Shown here one piece after another: positions 45,920 through 58,043 of a stretch of DNA of 64,000 nucleotides. Under the pieces are notes generated by a model. That model was not told where the DNA came from, ran no database searches, and worked only from the letters and a program-made list of their open reading frames with translations. Numbering within the stretch: position 1 is the stretch's first letter; each line of letters starts with the position of its first letter. The position numbers and the translations under genes are program-made. The stretch is from CAVYHX01 sp963768415 (lineage in GTDB: Bacteria > Pseudomonadota > Gammaproteobacteria > UBA9214): positions 22,681-86,680 of the forward strand of contig CAVYHX010000005.1 of NCBI GenBank assembly GCA_963768415.1, read 5' to 3'.

Positions 45920-47646
45920 ATGTCAGAAAAACCTCAGTAAAATTCGTACTCTGCTGGCATATGCACCAGCCCTACTACCGGGATGAACTGCAGGGTGATT
46001 ACCAGCTGCCATGGGTATACCTGCATGCCATGAAGGATTATTCCGACATGGCCTGGCACCTGGAGCAGCATCCGAAAATGCGGCTGGTGGTCAATTTCGC
46101 ACCGGTACTGCTGGAACAGATACTCGATTACACCCGGCAGATCGGCGCATTTCTCGATAGCGGCACGCCGATGAATGACCGCATACTGAATCTGCTGGCG
46201 GGCGTCACGCCAGTACCAGCGGACATAAAGGCACGTCATCGCATTATTTCCGATTGCCAGCGTTGCAATGCAGCGACCATGATCAATCCCTGGCCCGCCT
46301 ATAAAGCACTGATACGATACCCCCGGCGCATGCACACCGGCGACAGTGAGTTACCGGCAGACCACACCGAGCTGGGCTATCTCAACGAGCAGTATTTTCA
46401 CGACCTGCTGACCTGGTACCACCTCGCCTGGCTGGGTTACGCCGTACGCCAGCAACCGCGCGTACAGGCCTTGTTTGACAAGGCCGGCGGGTACACCCTG
46501 GAAGACCGCCTGGAGTTGCTGCGGATCATTCACGAGTGCATCAACTCGATCATTCCACGCTTCCGGCATCTGGGCGAACGCGGCCAGATCGAGCTGTCGA
46601 TGACGCCCTGGGGTCACCCGATCGTACCCTTGCTGAATGATTTCAATAATGCCGATTGCGCCATGCCGGGTGCAGCCAGTCCCGCCTCCGACACCTACCC
46701 GGGCGGTAAACAACGCAGCCGCTGGCATATGCAGCATGGCATCGAGTTGTTTGAACGCTGTTTTGGCCACCGGCCGCAGGGTGTCTGGCTCTCCGAGGGC
46801 AGCATTAGCGAGGACTCCATGGAATTGCTGGATGAATTCGGCATGCAATGGACCGCCTCCGGCGAGAGTGTCTGGCGCAACAGCGCACGTCTCTCGAAGC
46901 TGGATGACACCACCATCACCAGTAAAAGCGGCCTGTTTCACACCTACCGCACCCCGGGCAGTCACTGCAATATCTTTTTCCGCGACGACGGCCTGTCCGA
47001 CCTGATCGGTTTTGAATACCGTAACTGGGATTCCGCTGACGCGGTGGCCAACTTCATTTCACATATCAGGAATATCGCCAAATTCCTTGCCAAGGACTGC
47101 GACGAGTGCTGCATCAGTGTCATCATGGATGGCGAAAATGCCTGGGAGTACTACCCCGACAACGGCATGCACTTCATCGATCGCCTCTACCAGGCGCTGG
47201 CCAAAGAACCGGCGATTGAGGCCGTGACCTTCGCGGAGGCCGCCCGGCTGCCGGCCGCCAGATTACCGGCGATTTGTCCGGGCAGCTGGGTGTACGGCTC
47301 ATTTTCCACCTGGATCGGTGATGCCGAAAAAAACCGTGCCTGGGACCTGCTGGTCGAGGCCAAGCGCGACTACGATCGCTGCATGGACTCGACGACTCTC
47401 GACGCACAGCAGCGCAAGCACATCACCCGGCAACTCGCGATATGCGAGGGTTCGGACTGGTTCTGGTGGTTCGGTGATTACAACCCGAGTGAGTCCGTGA
47501 AGGATTTCGACCGGCTGTATCGCAGCCAGCTGCGCATGCTCTACCAGCTCATGGATATCACCCCCCCGCCCAGCCTGGAAATCCCGATTTCGCTCGGGCA
47601 GAGTCAGGCCAAGAGTGGCTCCGGTACCATGCGTCGCAATGCCTGA
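45920..47646 (+). CDS. GH57 family glycoside hydrolase (alpha-glucan), start region frameshifted
   Basis: A family 57 glycoside hydrolase of about 575 residues, probably an alpha-amylase or glucanotransferase acting on glycogen or maltodextrins. Motif 1 is HMHQPYYRD; motif 3 with the nucleophile Glu is GVWLSEGSIS; motif 4 has the Asp of VIMDGENAWEYY. The first residues of the family, FVLCWH, lie upstream of the ATG at 45961 in the same frame without a start codon, but an ATG at 45920 (MSEKP) would join if one base were missing near 45935. The span has 3n+2 bases, in agreement. It sits between glgC and malQ on the same strand, ten bases after glgC. Confidence 0.87.
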
Positions 47647-47819
47647 CCACTACCACCCTGTTGCAGCAACTCGAGCATCGAAAGTGTCTGCCGTCATCAT
47701 GGCCCGCCGTCACCGGCGCCATGCCAGGCTGACCTGCGTCCGCAGCCGCCGGCGCCGGCACACCCCGATTCCCGGCTACTGCATGTTCGACAATCTGCAG
47801 CAGTACGCGGTCCCTGGAT

Positions 47820-49181
47820 ATGCAGAGTAGCACCCTGACGCGCAGACGCAGCGGAGTCCTGCTGCACCCCACCAGCCTGCCGTCACGCCGGCTGGATAGC
47901 GACGCCCTGCGCTGGCTGGATTTTCTTGCCGATGCGGGCCAGGGTGTCTGGCAGGTACTGCCTCTGGGTATGCCGTGTGACGGGTATTCGCCCTACCAGT
48001 GCGTGTCCGCCTTTGCCGCCAACCCGGCACTGCTGCCGCGCGGCAGCGCCATGGTGCCGCAGCTGGAAGACCCGCAATACCTGGAGTGGCAACTGCAACA
48101 GGAATTCTGGCTGCATGATTTCGCCTGTTTCATCCTGCTCAAGCAGCTGCACGCCGACCGTTCCTGGTACGACTGGCCCGAGCGCTACCGCACACGCGAA
48201 GCGGATGCCATGAACGCGCTGGAACATGAACATTCAGGCATGCTGGACACGATAAAATGGCAACAATACCAGTTATTCCGTACCTGGCAGTCGATACGTC
48301 TCGCCGCCGGCGAACGTGATATCCGGATTTTTGGTGACATGCCGATTTTCGTCGCGCATGACAGCGCAGATGTATGGGTCGCCCCGGAGCGCTTCCTGCT
48401 CGATACCCGGGGACAGTTGACTACTGTCACCGGGGTGCCGCCGGACTATTTCTCGTCAACCGGGCAACGCTGGGGGAATCCGCACTACAACTGGAAGGTA
48501 ATGCAGGCTGAGAACTTTGACTGGTGGATGAAACGCCTGCAAACTCATTTCCAGTGGTTTGACCTGGTGCGTATCGATCACTTCCGTGGCCTGGAAGCGG
48601 TATGGATGATCGAACCGGACTGCGCCACTGCCGAGCAGGGAGAATGGGTCGAGACACCCGGTGATGTCCTGTTACTGAAGCTGCAGCAACAGCTGGGTGA
48701 CCTGCCGCTGGTCGCCGAGGACCTGGGCATCATCACACCGGCTGTCACTGCATTGCGCAAGCGCTTCGGGTTGCCGGGCATGGCGGTATTGCAATTTGCG
48801 TTTGATGCATTCGAAGATAACCCGCACAAGCCGCGCAATATTATGCCGGATACCGTGGTCTACACCGGGACGCATGATAATGACACGACCCTGGGCTGGT
48901 TTCGTTCACTGCAGCCGAATGAACAGCAGTATGTTCTCGATAATCTCGGCATCAGTGACCCCACCGAGGTGGTCGAGACCATGATGAATACCGCCATGCA
49001 AAGCCGGGCGATGCTGTGTATTCTGCCACTTCAGGATGTGCTGGGACTGGATTCGAATGCGCGCATGAATATTCCCGGTGAAGATAATGAACACTGGCGC
49101 TGGAAATTTGACTGGTCGCAGATCACGCCCGGGATCGCCACACATCTCAGGGAGATGACTCATAATGCACAACGTAGTTGA
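47820..49181 (+). CDS. malQ: 4-alpha-glucanotransferase MalQ (GH77)
   Basis: MalQ moves glucan segments between maltodextrins and produces substrates for phosphorylase. The 453-residue protein is intact: SGVLLHPTSLPS at the start, VWQVLPLGMPCDGYSPYQ, IRIFGDMPIFVAHDSADVW, TGVPPDYFSSTGQRWGNPHYNW, the nucleophile region VRIDHFRGLEAVW, acid/base Glu in LVAEDLGIITP and YTGTHDNDTTLGW. It is shorter than the E. coli enzyme, like the Thermus/plant DPE1 type. It overlaps glgB by 17 bases. Confidence 0.95.
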   Translation: MQSSTLTRRRSGVLLHPTSLPSRRLDSDALRWLDFLADAGQGVWQVLPLGMPCDGYSPYQCVSAFAANPALLPRGSAMVPQLEDPQYLEWQLQQEFWLHDFACFILLKQLHADRSWYDWPERYRTREADAMNALEHEHSGMLDTIKWQQYQLFRTWQSIRLAAGERDIRIFGDMPIFVAHDSADVWVAPERFLLDTRGQLTTVTGVPPDYFSSTGQRWGNPHYNWKVMQAENFDWWMKRLQTHFQWFDLVRIDHFRGLEAVWMIEPDCATAEQGEWVETPGDVLLLKLQQQLGDLPLVAEDLGIITPAVTALRKRFGLPGMAVLQFAFDAFEDNPHKPRNIMPDTVVYTGTHDNDTTLGWFRSLQPNEQQYVLDNLGISDPTEVVETMMNTAMQSRAMLCILPLQDVLGLDSNARMNIPGEDNEHWRWKFDWSQITPGIATHLREMTHNAQRS

Positions 49182-51374
49182 TACCGCAAAACACACGCCA
49201 CACAGCCTGGGAGCCGCCCGCCAGTGCATCCAGGAAGGCACCGCACACGACCCGTTTGAAGTGCTCGGGCTGCATACCCTGGCAGATGGCACGCGCGAAC
49301 TCGGCGTGTTTCTGCCGGCAGCGGAATCGGTACGTATCGACGGGGTCGGCACTCTGCTGCGCATCCCGGAGAGTGACTTTTTCGTACTGAAACTCAAGCC
49401 GGATACCGTACTGGATCAACATTACTGCCTTACATGGGTAGAAAAACACAATGGTGCCGTGCACCGGCAGGTCTCGCCTTACAGTTTTGCCGCACAGGTA
49501 AGTGATTTTGACCTGCACCTGTTCCAGGAAGGCCGTCACCAGCACGCCTGGAAATTTCTGGGTGCCCAGCTGACCCGCATCGATAACATTGCGGGCTGCC
49601 AGTTCGCAGTCTGGGCGCCGGGTGTGCGGCGTGTCAGCGTGGTGGGCGATTTCAATGGCTGGGACGGGCGCCGCCACCCCATGCGCTGCCGCGGCTCATC
49701 AGGTATCTGGGAGTTGTTCATCCCGGGTCTGCATGCCGGAGACACCTATAAATATGAACTGCTTTCCGCGCACGGCCAGTACTACACCAAGACCGATCCC
49801 TATGCGCGCAGCATGGCCATGCGGCCGGATACGACATCGATCATTCCGCAGGACACATCCTGGACCTGGACAGACCAGGACTGGATCGCCGCACGCAGCG
49901 TTTTTGACTGGCAACACCAGCCAGTCAGCATTTACGAATGCCACGCCGGCTCCTGGCGCAAACACTCCGATGGCAGCTTTCTCAGCTGGCGGGAACTCGC
50001 TGACCAGTTGATCCCCTGGGTGAGCGAACTGGGTTTTACCCACATTGAACTGCTGCCGATAAGCGAACATCCGCTGGACAAGTCCTGGGGTTACCAGGTA
50101 ACCGGTTATTTTGCGCCGACCGCCCGTCATGGCAGCCCGGATGACCTGCGCTATTTCATCGACCAGTGCCACGCCCACCAGATCGGCGTGATTCTGGACT
50201 GGGTGCCTGCGCATTTTCCGCGTGATGCGCACGCGCTGGCACGTTTTACCGGCGAGCCCACCTATGAACACGCCGACCCGAAACGCGGCGAACACCAGGA
50301 ATGGGGCACCCTGGTGTTCGATTACGGCCGCAGGGAGGTACACAACTTTCTGCTGACCAATGCGGTGTACTGGCTGGAGGAGTTTCATATCGACGGACTG
50401 CGCGTGGATGCCGTGGCCTCGATGCTGTACCTGGATTACTCGCGCAACCCCGGCGAATGGTCACCGAACCAGTACGGCGGCCGGGAAAACATCGAGGCCA
50501 TCGAATTCCTGCGCGAAATGAACCGGGTGGTACACGGGCTGTTCCCGGGCGTGCTCACCATCGCCGAGGAGTCGACCGCCTGGCCGATGGTTTCGCGTCC
50601 CGTGGAACTTGGCGGTCTGGGGTTCAGCATGAAATGGAACATGGGCTGGATGAACGACAGCCTCGCCTATATCGAGGAAGACCCGGTACACCGCAAGTAT
50701 CATCACGATCTGCTGACCTTCAGCCAGCTGTATGCCTGGACCGAGAACTTCGTGCTGCCGCTCTCGCACGACGAGGTCGTGCATGGCAAACACAGCATGC
50801 TCAGCAAGATGCCCGGCGACCACTGGCAGAAGATGGCCAATCTGCGGCTGTTTTATGCCTGGCAATATGCACATCCCGGCAAGAAACTGCTGTTCATGGG
50901 CGGCGAGCTGGGCCAATGGCTGGAATGGGATGAAGCGACGCAAATCGACTGGCCTCTGCTCGAGGTCGCCGGCCACCGCGGTATCTGGCAGCTGGTGTGT
51001 GATCTCAACAGCCTGTACCGCGAGCAGCCGGCACTGCACCGCTATGATCACGATCCCGCCGGATTCCGCTGGATCGATTGTCATGACACTGACCAGTCGA
51101 TACTCAGCCTGTTGCGCATGAGTGATTCACCTGCAGACAGCATGGTCTGCGTACTGAATTTCACGCCCGTGCCGCGATACGACTATCGCATCGGCGTGCC
51201 GGGGGCCAGCCATTATGACGAAATACTGAACACCGACTCGCAGTATTACGCTGGCAGCAACCTCGGCAATGTCTCGCGGCCAGTTGACGCAAACGCCATG
51301 GATGGGCTTTGCACAATCCGATCAGCCTGACCGTGCCACCGCTGAGTGCCATCTTCCTGAAAGGACAGCAATGA
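49165..51374 (+). CDS. glgB: 1,4-alpha-glucan branching enzyme GlgB, frameshifted near the end
   Basis: GlgB puts alpha-1,6 branches into glycogen. Domains: N-terminal module (about 20-115), CBM48 (about 125-215, FAVWAPGVRRVSVVGDFNGW), and the GH13 catalytic barrel (SWGYQVTGYFAPTARHG, nucleophile Asp in GLRVDAVASMLYLDYSR, acid Glu in LTIAEEST, VLPLSHDEVVHGK). The frame breaks near 51285; the next frame continues with HGWALHNPISLTVPPLSAIF and ends in a TGA that overlaps the glgA start (ATGA). Total 3n+2 bases, about 736 residues, typical GlgB length. Confidence 0.94.
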
Positions 51375-52854
51375 AGGTTCTGCACGTCGTCAGCGAACTC
51401 TATCCGCTGATCAAGACCGGCGGCCTGGGCGACTTCGGTTTCAGCCTGCCGCACGCCCTGAAGCAGCTGGGCATCGATGTGCGCCTGCTGCTGCCCGGCT
51501 ACGGCGCTGTCCTGCGGCAACTGAAAAAACCGCGGGTCGTGGGCGAAATTGATATTCCGGGTGCCGGGAAGATACGGCGGTTTCGTGTGCTGGAGCTGCT
51601 GCCGCCCGGCTTTGAGGTTCCAGTCTGGGTAGCGGATTGTCCTGCATTGTTTGCCCGGCCCGGCAATCCCTATGTCGATGCCGACGGCGCCAGCTGGCCT
51701 GACAATGCCGAGCGTTTCACCTGTTTCGCGCGCCTGGCCGCGCAGCTGGCCAACGGCGCAAGCAAGGCAGGCTGGAAGGCCGATGTGGTGCATTGCCATG
51801 ACTGGCAGACCGGCCTGGTACCGGCCTTTCTGCAGCAGCAGGACACACCGCCTCACAGCATCTTCACCATCCATAATCTTGCCTATGACGGCCGTTTCCC
51901 GCTCACGGAATACACAGCGCCTGCAGTTGCCGTCTGCCTGGTGGCATGCGGAAGGCGTGGAATTCTACGGCAGCTTCTCCATGCTCAAGGCCGGACTGGT
52001 GTATGCGGATGCAATCACCACGGTCAGCAAGACCTATGCGACGCGAAATACTCACCCCGGCCTTCGGTAACGGCATGGATGGTGTGCTGCGCAATTACCA
52101 GCACAAGTTGAGAGGAATTCTCAACGGTCTCGATCCGGTTATCTGGAACCCGGGCACCGACACACTCCTGGCCCGCAATTACGGCGCCAGTGACCGTGAA
52201 GCCGGCCGCAAGGCCAATCGCAAGGCCCTGCTCAAGGAACTGGGCTGGCAACCATCCGGTGCGGCCACGGGTCGCCCCCTGTTCGGATCGGTGGGCCGGT
52301 TGACGGAACAAAAGGGTATTGATCTACTGGCTGCAGCCGCGACGCGCCTGCTGGCTCAACTGAAGGCCTGGTTCGTGATCATCGGTGACGGTGAGCAAAT
52401 ATACATCGAGCAACTGCTGGAATTGCAACGCCGCTTTCCCGGCCAGGTCAGGGTCTACATCGGCTATTCAGAGCGGCTCGCGCACCTGGTTGAAGCGGCG
52501 GCGGATTTCTTCGTCATGCCTTCGCGTTTCGAGCCGTGCGGGCTGAATCAACTCTACAGTCTGTGTTACGGTACCCCCCCGGTTGTGCATAATACCGGCG
52601 GGCTGGCAGATACCGTCGTTGATGCCAGCGAGGAAAACCTGGCCAACGGGACTGCCACGGGCGTGGTGTTTTACCAGCCTGCTGCGGACGCGTTGCATGC
52701 GGCGCTGGTGCGCGCGGTTTCCCTGTTTCACGACCCGCACTTCTGGCCACAATTGCAGCAGACTGCCATGCAGCAGGACTTTGGCTGGCAGGAAAGTGCA
52801 CAGCAATATCTTTCAATGTACAAGGAACAGATGTCTGGTAGTAAATCAATATGA
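51371..52854 (+). CDS. glgA: Glycogen synthase GlgA, two frame changes
   Basis: GlgA (GT5) extends alpha-1,4 glucan from ADP-glucose. The ADP-glucose-binding motif KTGGLGDF is near the start, VVHCHDWQTGLVPAF follows, and the C-terminal GT-B half has FGSVGRLTEQKGIDLL and SRFEPCGLNQLYSLCYGTPPVV. The middle uses another frame between about 51915 and 52045 (LQLPSAWWHAEGVEFYGSFS, MLKAGLVYADAITTVSKTYA), then returns with TPAFGNGMDGVL. Total length fits about 494 residues. It overlaps glgB and glgP by four bases each. Confidence 0.93.
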
Positions 52855-55367
52855 CCGACACGACCCCCGAACACAACGAGCTGTACCTGCTGCCGATAAT
52901 CGAGCCGCTGCCAGTCCATGCCGACGGCATCCGCAAGGATTTCGACTTTTACCTGACGCACCATCGCGGCCACTTCCATGGCTGCACCAGGGTCGATGTC
53001 TACCAGGCGCTGGCGATCACGGTCCGCGACCGTCTGATGGCCGACTGGCGTAATACCTGGCGTGCCTTCATCCGGCCCGGCACCCGCCGCGCGAGCTATA
53101 TCTCGCTGGAATTCCTGATGGGCCGCGCCCTGGGGAACCACCTGCTCAACCTCAAATTGCGCGACCCCGCCAGCGCCGCGATGCAGCAACATGCCCTGAC
53201 CCTGGAGGAGATCGAAAGCCAGGAAGAGGACGCCGGGCTCGGCAACGGTGGACTGGGCCGGCTGGCGGCTTGCTTTATGGACAGTTGTGCCAGCCTGCGG
53301 CTGCCGGTAATCGGCTATGGCATCCGCTATCACTACGGCATGTTTCACCAGCACATCAAGAACGGCTACCAGATAGAGAGCCCCGATCACTGGTTGCGTG
53401 ACGGCAATCCCTGGGAGGTCGAGCGTTCGGAATTTACCCAGGTCATCCAGTTTGGCGGCCGCTGCGAGCATTACCGGGATGAAAAGGACCGCCCGCGTGT
53501 CCGCCTGGTCGATACCGATGACGTGCTCGCCATTCCCTATGACATGCCGGTCTCGGGCTACAACAACAACACGGTAAATACCCTGCGCCTGTGGAGTGCC
53601 GCAGCCACAGATGAGTTCAACCTGCACGAGTTCAACGCCGGCAGTTATTCCGAGGCGGTTGCGGCCAAGAACAATGCCGAGCACATCACCATGGTGCTGT
53701 ATCCGAACGACAGTTCGGAAAACGGCAAGGAGTTGCGCCTGCGCCAGCAGTTTTTCCTCGCCTCGGCCAGCCTCAAGGACATCATGCAGATCTGGGAGAA
53801 CAGCGAAGGCCCGGACTGGGACCGCTTTACCGACAAGAATGTCTTTCAGATGAATGACACGCACCCCGCCATTGCGGTGGCGGAGTTGATGCGTCTGCTG
53901 ATGGATGAGAAGGGACTGGAATGGGACCAGGCCTGGGAGATCACCTCCAACTGCATGGCCTATACCAACCACACTCTGCTACCCGAAGCACTGGAGAAAT
54001 GGCCGGTGGCGCTGCTCGGCCGGCTGCTGCCGCGCCAGCTGGAAATTATCTATGAGATCAATGCCCGCTTTCTGGGCGAGGTCTCGCTGCACCGGCTCGG
54101 CAACGCCGAGATCCTGCATCGGGTATCGATCATCGAAGAGGGACTGGTCAAGCAGGTGCGTATGGCGCATCTGGCCATCGCCGGGAGCTTTCTCTGTCAA
54201 TGGCGTCGCCGCCTTGCACTCGAAATTGCTCTGCGAAGCACCTGTTCCAGGATTTTTACAACATCTGGCCGGAAAAATTCAACAACAAGACCAACGGCGT
54301 GACACCGCGGCGCTGGATCGTGCATGCCAATCCGGAGCTGACCGGACTGCTCAACGATCACATCGGCGACGACTGGACCTCTGACCTGGCCGGGATCAGC
54401 GCCCTCGCACGCTATGCCGATACGCCGGATGAAGAATTTTTCGCCCGCTGGGAGGCCATCAAGCTGGCCAACAAGCAGCGTCTTGCCTGGCTCGTGAAGG
54501 ACACGACCGGGGTGGAATTTGACACCGACGCGCTGTTCTCCGTGCAGGTCAAGCGCATCCATGAATACAAGCGCCAGTTGCTCAATCTGTTGCACGTCAT
54601 TCACCTCTACCTGCGTATCCGTAACAACAATGCAGACGGGCATGATCAAACGCTGCGTGCTGATCGGCGGCAAGGCGGCGCCGGGCTACTGGATGGCCAA
54701 GCGATCATCAAACTGATTAATAATGTCGCTGCCGTTATCAACGCCGACCCGCAGGTTGGTGACCGCCTGAAACTGGCCTTCATTCCCGATTACAGGGTCT
54801 CCCTGATGGAAGTGATTGCACCGGCCGCCGATCTTTCCGAACAGATATCCACAGCAGGCAAGGAGGCATCGGGCACCGGCAACATGAAGTTCATGATGAA
54901 CGGCGCACTCACTATCGGCACCTATGACGGCGCCAATATCGAAATAATGGATGCGGTTGGCGAGGAAAACTTTTTTCTGTTCGGACTGCGCGCCGGGGAA
55001 GTCGACGCACTGCAGGGACAAGTACGACCCACAGGCACTGGTCGATGCCGATATAGATCTGGAGAACGTCATAACACTCATGTCCTCGGGTTTCTTCAAC
55101 CGCGAGGAGCCCGGCATTTTCGATGAAATCATCCAGTCCCTGCTATCACCGGGCGATCCCTGGGTCACACTGGCGGACTTTCGCGGCTATGTTGACGCAC
55201 AGGAACGCGCCGCCGCACTCTGGACGGACCGGCAACGCTGGACACAGATGAGCATTCGCAATGTTGCCGCCAGCGGTTTCTTCTCAACTGACCGGACCAT
55301 CAGCGATTACAATCGCGATATCTGGAAGTTGACTCCGTTGAACCCGGATGTACCGATTCTGTCGTAG
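52851..55367 (+). CDS. glgP: Glycogen phosphorylase GlgP (first copy), about five frame changes
   Basis: GlgP releases glucose 1-phosphate from glycogen. N-terminal half intact: SYISLEFLMGRALGNHLLNL, LGNGGLGRLAACFMDS, YGIRYHYGMFHQ, NDTHPAIAVAELMRLL. The frame changes near 54192, 54235, 54640, 54703 and 55018; pieces between them are well conserved (VNGVAALHSKLL, HLFQDFYNIWPEKFNNKTNG, VQVKRIHEYKRQLLN, RCVLIGGKAAPGYWMA). The PLP lysine is in EASGTGNMKFMMNG. The net span is an exact multiple of three, 838 residues, near the family norm. It is the last gene of the rightward glycogen operon. Confidence 0.93.
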
Positions 55368-55439
55368 CAGCCGGGGCCGGGGAGCGGGTATGCAGCGCAA
55401 CGGACATGGCCTGCCGGCGCTATTGATACCGGTAGCGCG

Positions 55440-58043
55440 TTACAGCCAGAGCATGCGGCCGCATTCCAGCGGATGACTCATGAGCCGGTGATAGGGATAG
55501 ATGCGCACCTTGAAGCGCTGCAATCCCCCCATGGAGCACAGCTTGCCTGTCGAACCCAGATCGCATTGATAAGATGCGGTGCCGTTGCCGGCATTGCCAA
55601 CCAGGTCAAACGACACGCTGTGAGTTGCGGAAAATTCAACAGGATCCGTTACTGTGCCCAGCAAGCACTCGACAATAATGTCTTCCGGTTCCAGGCCATT
55701 CAGGTCGACCTCAACATCGATGACAAGTGACTCTCCGGCTCCGATGGTCGTTGCAACAGGCTGCGCCAGTCTGGCCCGCAACTGGGACCAGTTCGCGGAA
55801 ATTTTCTTTCTCCATTCCGCAAGCTGCTTCGCTCCGCTTCCCTGATTTTCCCTCATCAGGCGGCCCTGCCTTGCGGCAGGCCCGTAGGACGCACTCAGGT
55901 AATCAAGCGCCATCCGTGTGGTATTGAAGCTGGGCAGGATGGATTTCATCGAGGCCTTTGCCGTCGCCACCCAGGCCTCGGGCTCACCGAGCTGGTTGCG
56001 CGCGTAATAACGGGGAATCACCTGATACTCCAGAATATTCATCAGTTCGTCGGCCTCCTGTCGATCGCGGTTCTCCCGGTCCAGATCGGGATGCGGCGTT
56101 ATCGCCCAGCCGTTATTGCCGTTATAGGCTTCCGCCCACCACCCGTCGAGCACACTCAGGTTGGTGACCCCGTTGATTGCCGCTTTCATTCCCGAGGTGC
56201 CACACGCCTCCATTGGATAATCCGGCGTGTTCAACCAGACATCCACTCCCGGCAGAAATTCACGCGTCATGGCCAGATTATAATTCTCGAGCACGAATAA
56301 CCGACCCTGGAAATCCGGACGCATGCTGAATTCACACACCTCCTTCAGCAATTGCTGTCCCGGCAAGTCATTCGGGTGCGCCTTGCCGGCAAACACAAGG
56401 ATAACCGGCCGCGCGGGATCGTTGACAAGTCGCGCCAGGCGCGCTGCATCCCTGAACAACAGCCCTGCCCGCTTGTAGGTCGCAAACCGGCGTGCAAACC
56501 CGATGACCAGCGTGTCCTTGTTCTGGCGGCCAAGATGGCGCGTTAACCTGTCGGCCATCGAGCGTGTCTCGGCACACCGCTTGAATTGAATCAATGCCCG
56601 CCGTTTGACATCCTCCAGCATAGCCGCCTTGAGAATCTGGCGCACACTCAGAAAGACATGGTCGGGGATATCATCAATAAACCGTTGCCAGAATGTCGTG
56701 TCGGTCAACTTTGCCCGCCATCCGCCACCCATGTACATTTCAAACAGGGAGACCCAGGGGGCTGCCATATACGAATCGACATCTGCGCCATTCGTCACAT
56801 ATCCGACAGGATTCTCGCTGGCCTGAATCTCCGGCCATACATGGGCTGCCATCTCCGCCGCCACCCCGCCGTGGATGCGGCTCACCCCATTGCGAAAGCG
56901 TGAACCCCGCAGTGCCAGGCCTGTCATGGAGAATCCGTCAGGGGCGTTCGGGACGGCGCCAAGCTCGAACAGCTGCGGCGGGGTAATACCCAGCTCGCCA
57001 ACGAAGTTCGAAAAATATGTTTCCATTTGCCTGACTGTAAAGACATCATGTCCGGCAGGGACCGGTGTATGCGTGGTGAAGGCGGTATTCGCGGCGACCA
57101 GTTCCAGGGCACTGTCAAAATCAAGCCCCTTGAGGCAATGCTCGCGGCAGCGTTCCAGCACGAGGAACGCGGCGTGTCCTTCATTGATGTGCCACACCGT
57201 TGGCTGCAAGCCCAGGGCCCGGAGAGCGCGCACGCCGCCAATACCCAGAACAAGCTCCTGCAGCAAGCGCATTTCGCCATCACCGCCATATAATTGTGCC
57301 GTAATCGCGCGGTCCTGGGGCGAGTTCACCTCAACATCACTGTCCAGCAGATACAAGTGGATGTTACCGACCCGGGCATGCCAGACCCGTAACGCAAGCG
57401 CCCGGCCGGGTAATTCCACCTGCACCTGGATCTCCGCGCCCGCCTTGTCCAGTGCGGGCGTCACCGGAAGGTCACGGGGATCACTGTTGGGGTAGATGGC
57501 CACCTGCCCGCCCCGGCAATCCAGCTGCTGCTGGAAATAGCCCTGACGATAGAGAATTCCAACACCCGTGAAGGGGACCCACAGATTACTCATCGCCTTG
57601 CAATAATCCGCCGCCAGGATTCCCAGCCCGCCGGCGTAGATAGGCATACTTTCATGGAATCCAAACTCGGTCGAGAAATAGGCGACCAGGTCCGAATTCC
57701 GGTCCAGATGTTCTTCGATCCGTGTAACCGGTTGTTCTTCCCGATAAGTATCGTATGCGGAAAGGGCATTCCGATACTCGACCAGCAGGATGGGATTTTT
57801 TGCCGCCTCGTCGAGTTTGTTTTGGCGGACCCGGCGCAGGAAAACCTTTGGTTTGTGACCACAGGCATTCCAGCATTCTTCATCCAGATGCCGGAACAGC
57901 CCGCGGACATTCCGGTGCCAGCTGTAATACAGGTCGTTGGCAAGCTCATCAAGCCGCTTGAAACGCTCAGGCAGAACGGACCGGATCTCGACACTGAAAC
58001 AGGTTCCAGGCGTGCCGCTACCTTTTTTGGGTATGTTCTCCAT
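55440..58043 (-). CDS. Alpha-glucan phosphorylase, long bacterial type (second copy)
   Basis: An 867-residue GT35 phosphorylase of the type with an N-terminal DUF3417 region (about 12-120, PERFKRLDELANDLYYSWHR). Conserved: DLVAYFSTEFGFHESMPIYA, YAGGLGILAADYCKAMS, WHINEGHAAFLVLERCRE, IHGGVAAEMA, GFARRFATYKRAGLLF and the PLP lysine in EACGTSGMKAAINGV. It has an extra C-terminal beta domain of about 120 residues. It belongs to a different subfamily from the glgP ending 73 bases away on the other strand, and probably prefers maltodextrins or another glucan. The frame is intact. Confidence 0.92.
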   Translation of the reverse strand: MENIPKKGSGTPGTCFSVEIRSVLPERFKRLDELANDLYYSWHRNVRGLFRHLDEECWNACGHKPKVFLRRVRQNKLDEAAKNPILLVEYRNALSAYDTYREEQPVTRIEEHLDRNSDLVAYFSTEFGFHESMPIYAGGLGILAADYCKAMSNLWVPFTGVGILYRQGYFQQQLDCRGGQVAIYPNSDPRDLPVTPALDKAGAEIQVQVELPGRALALRVWHARVGNIHLYLLDSDVEVNSPQDRAITAQLYGGDGEMRLLQELVLGIGGVRALRALGLQPTVWHINEGHAAFLVLERCREHCLKGLDFDSALELVAANTAFTTHTPVPAGHDVFTVRQMETYFSNFVGELGITPPQLFELGAVPNAPDGFSMTGLALRGSRFRNGVSRIHGGVAAEMAAHVWPEIQASENPVGYVTNGADVDSYMAAPWVSLFEMYMGGGWRAKLTDTTFWQRFIDDIPDHVFLSVRQILKAAMLEDVKRRALIQFKRCAETRSMADRLTRHLGRQNKDTLVIGFARRFATYKRAGLLFRDAARLARLVNDPARPVILVFAGKAHPNDLPGQQLLKEVCEFSMRPDFQGRLFVLENYNLAMTREFLPGVDVWLNTPDYPMEACGTSGMKAAINGVTNLSVLDGWWAEAYNGNNGWAITPHPDLDRENRDRQEADELMNILEYQVIPRYYARNQLGEPEAWVATAKASMKSILPSFNTTRMALDYLSASYGPAARQGRLMRENQGSGAKQLAEWRKKISANWSQLRARLAQPVATTIGAGESLVIDVEVDLNGLEPEDIIVECLLGTVTDPVEFSATHSVSFDLVGNAGNGTASYQCDLGSTGKLCSMGGLQRFKVRIYPYHRLMSHPLECGRMLWL

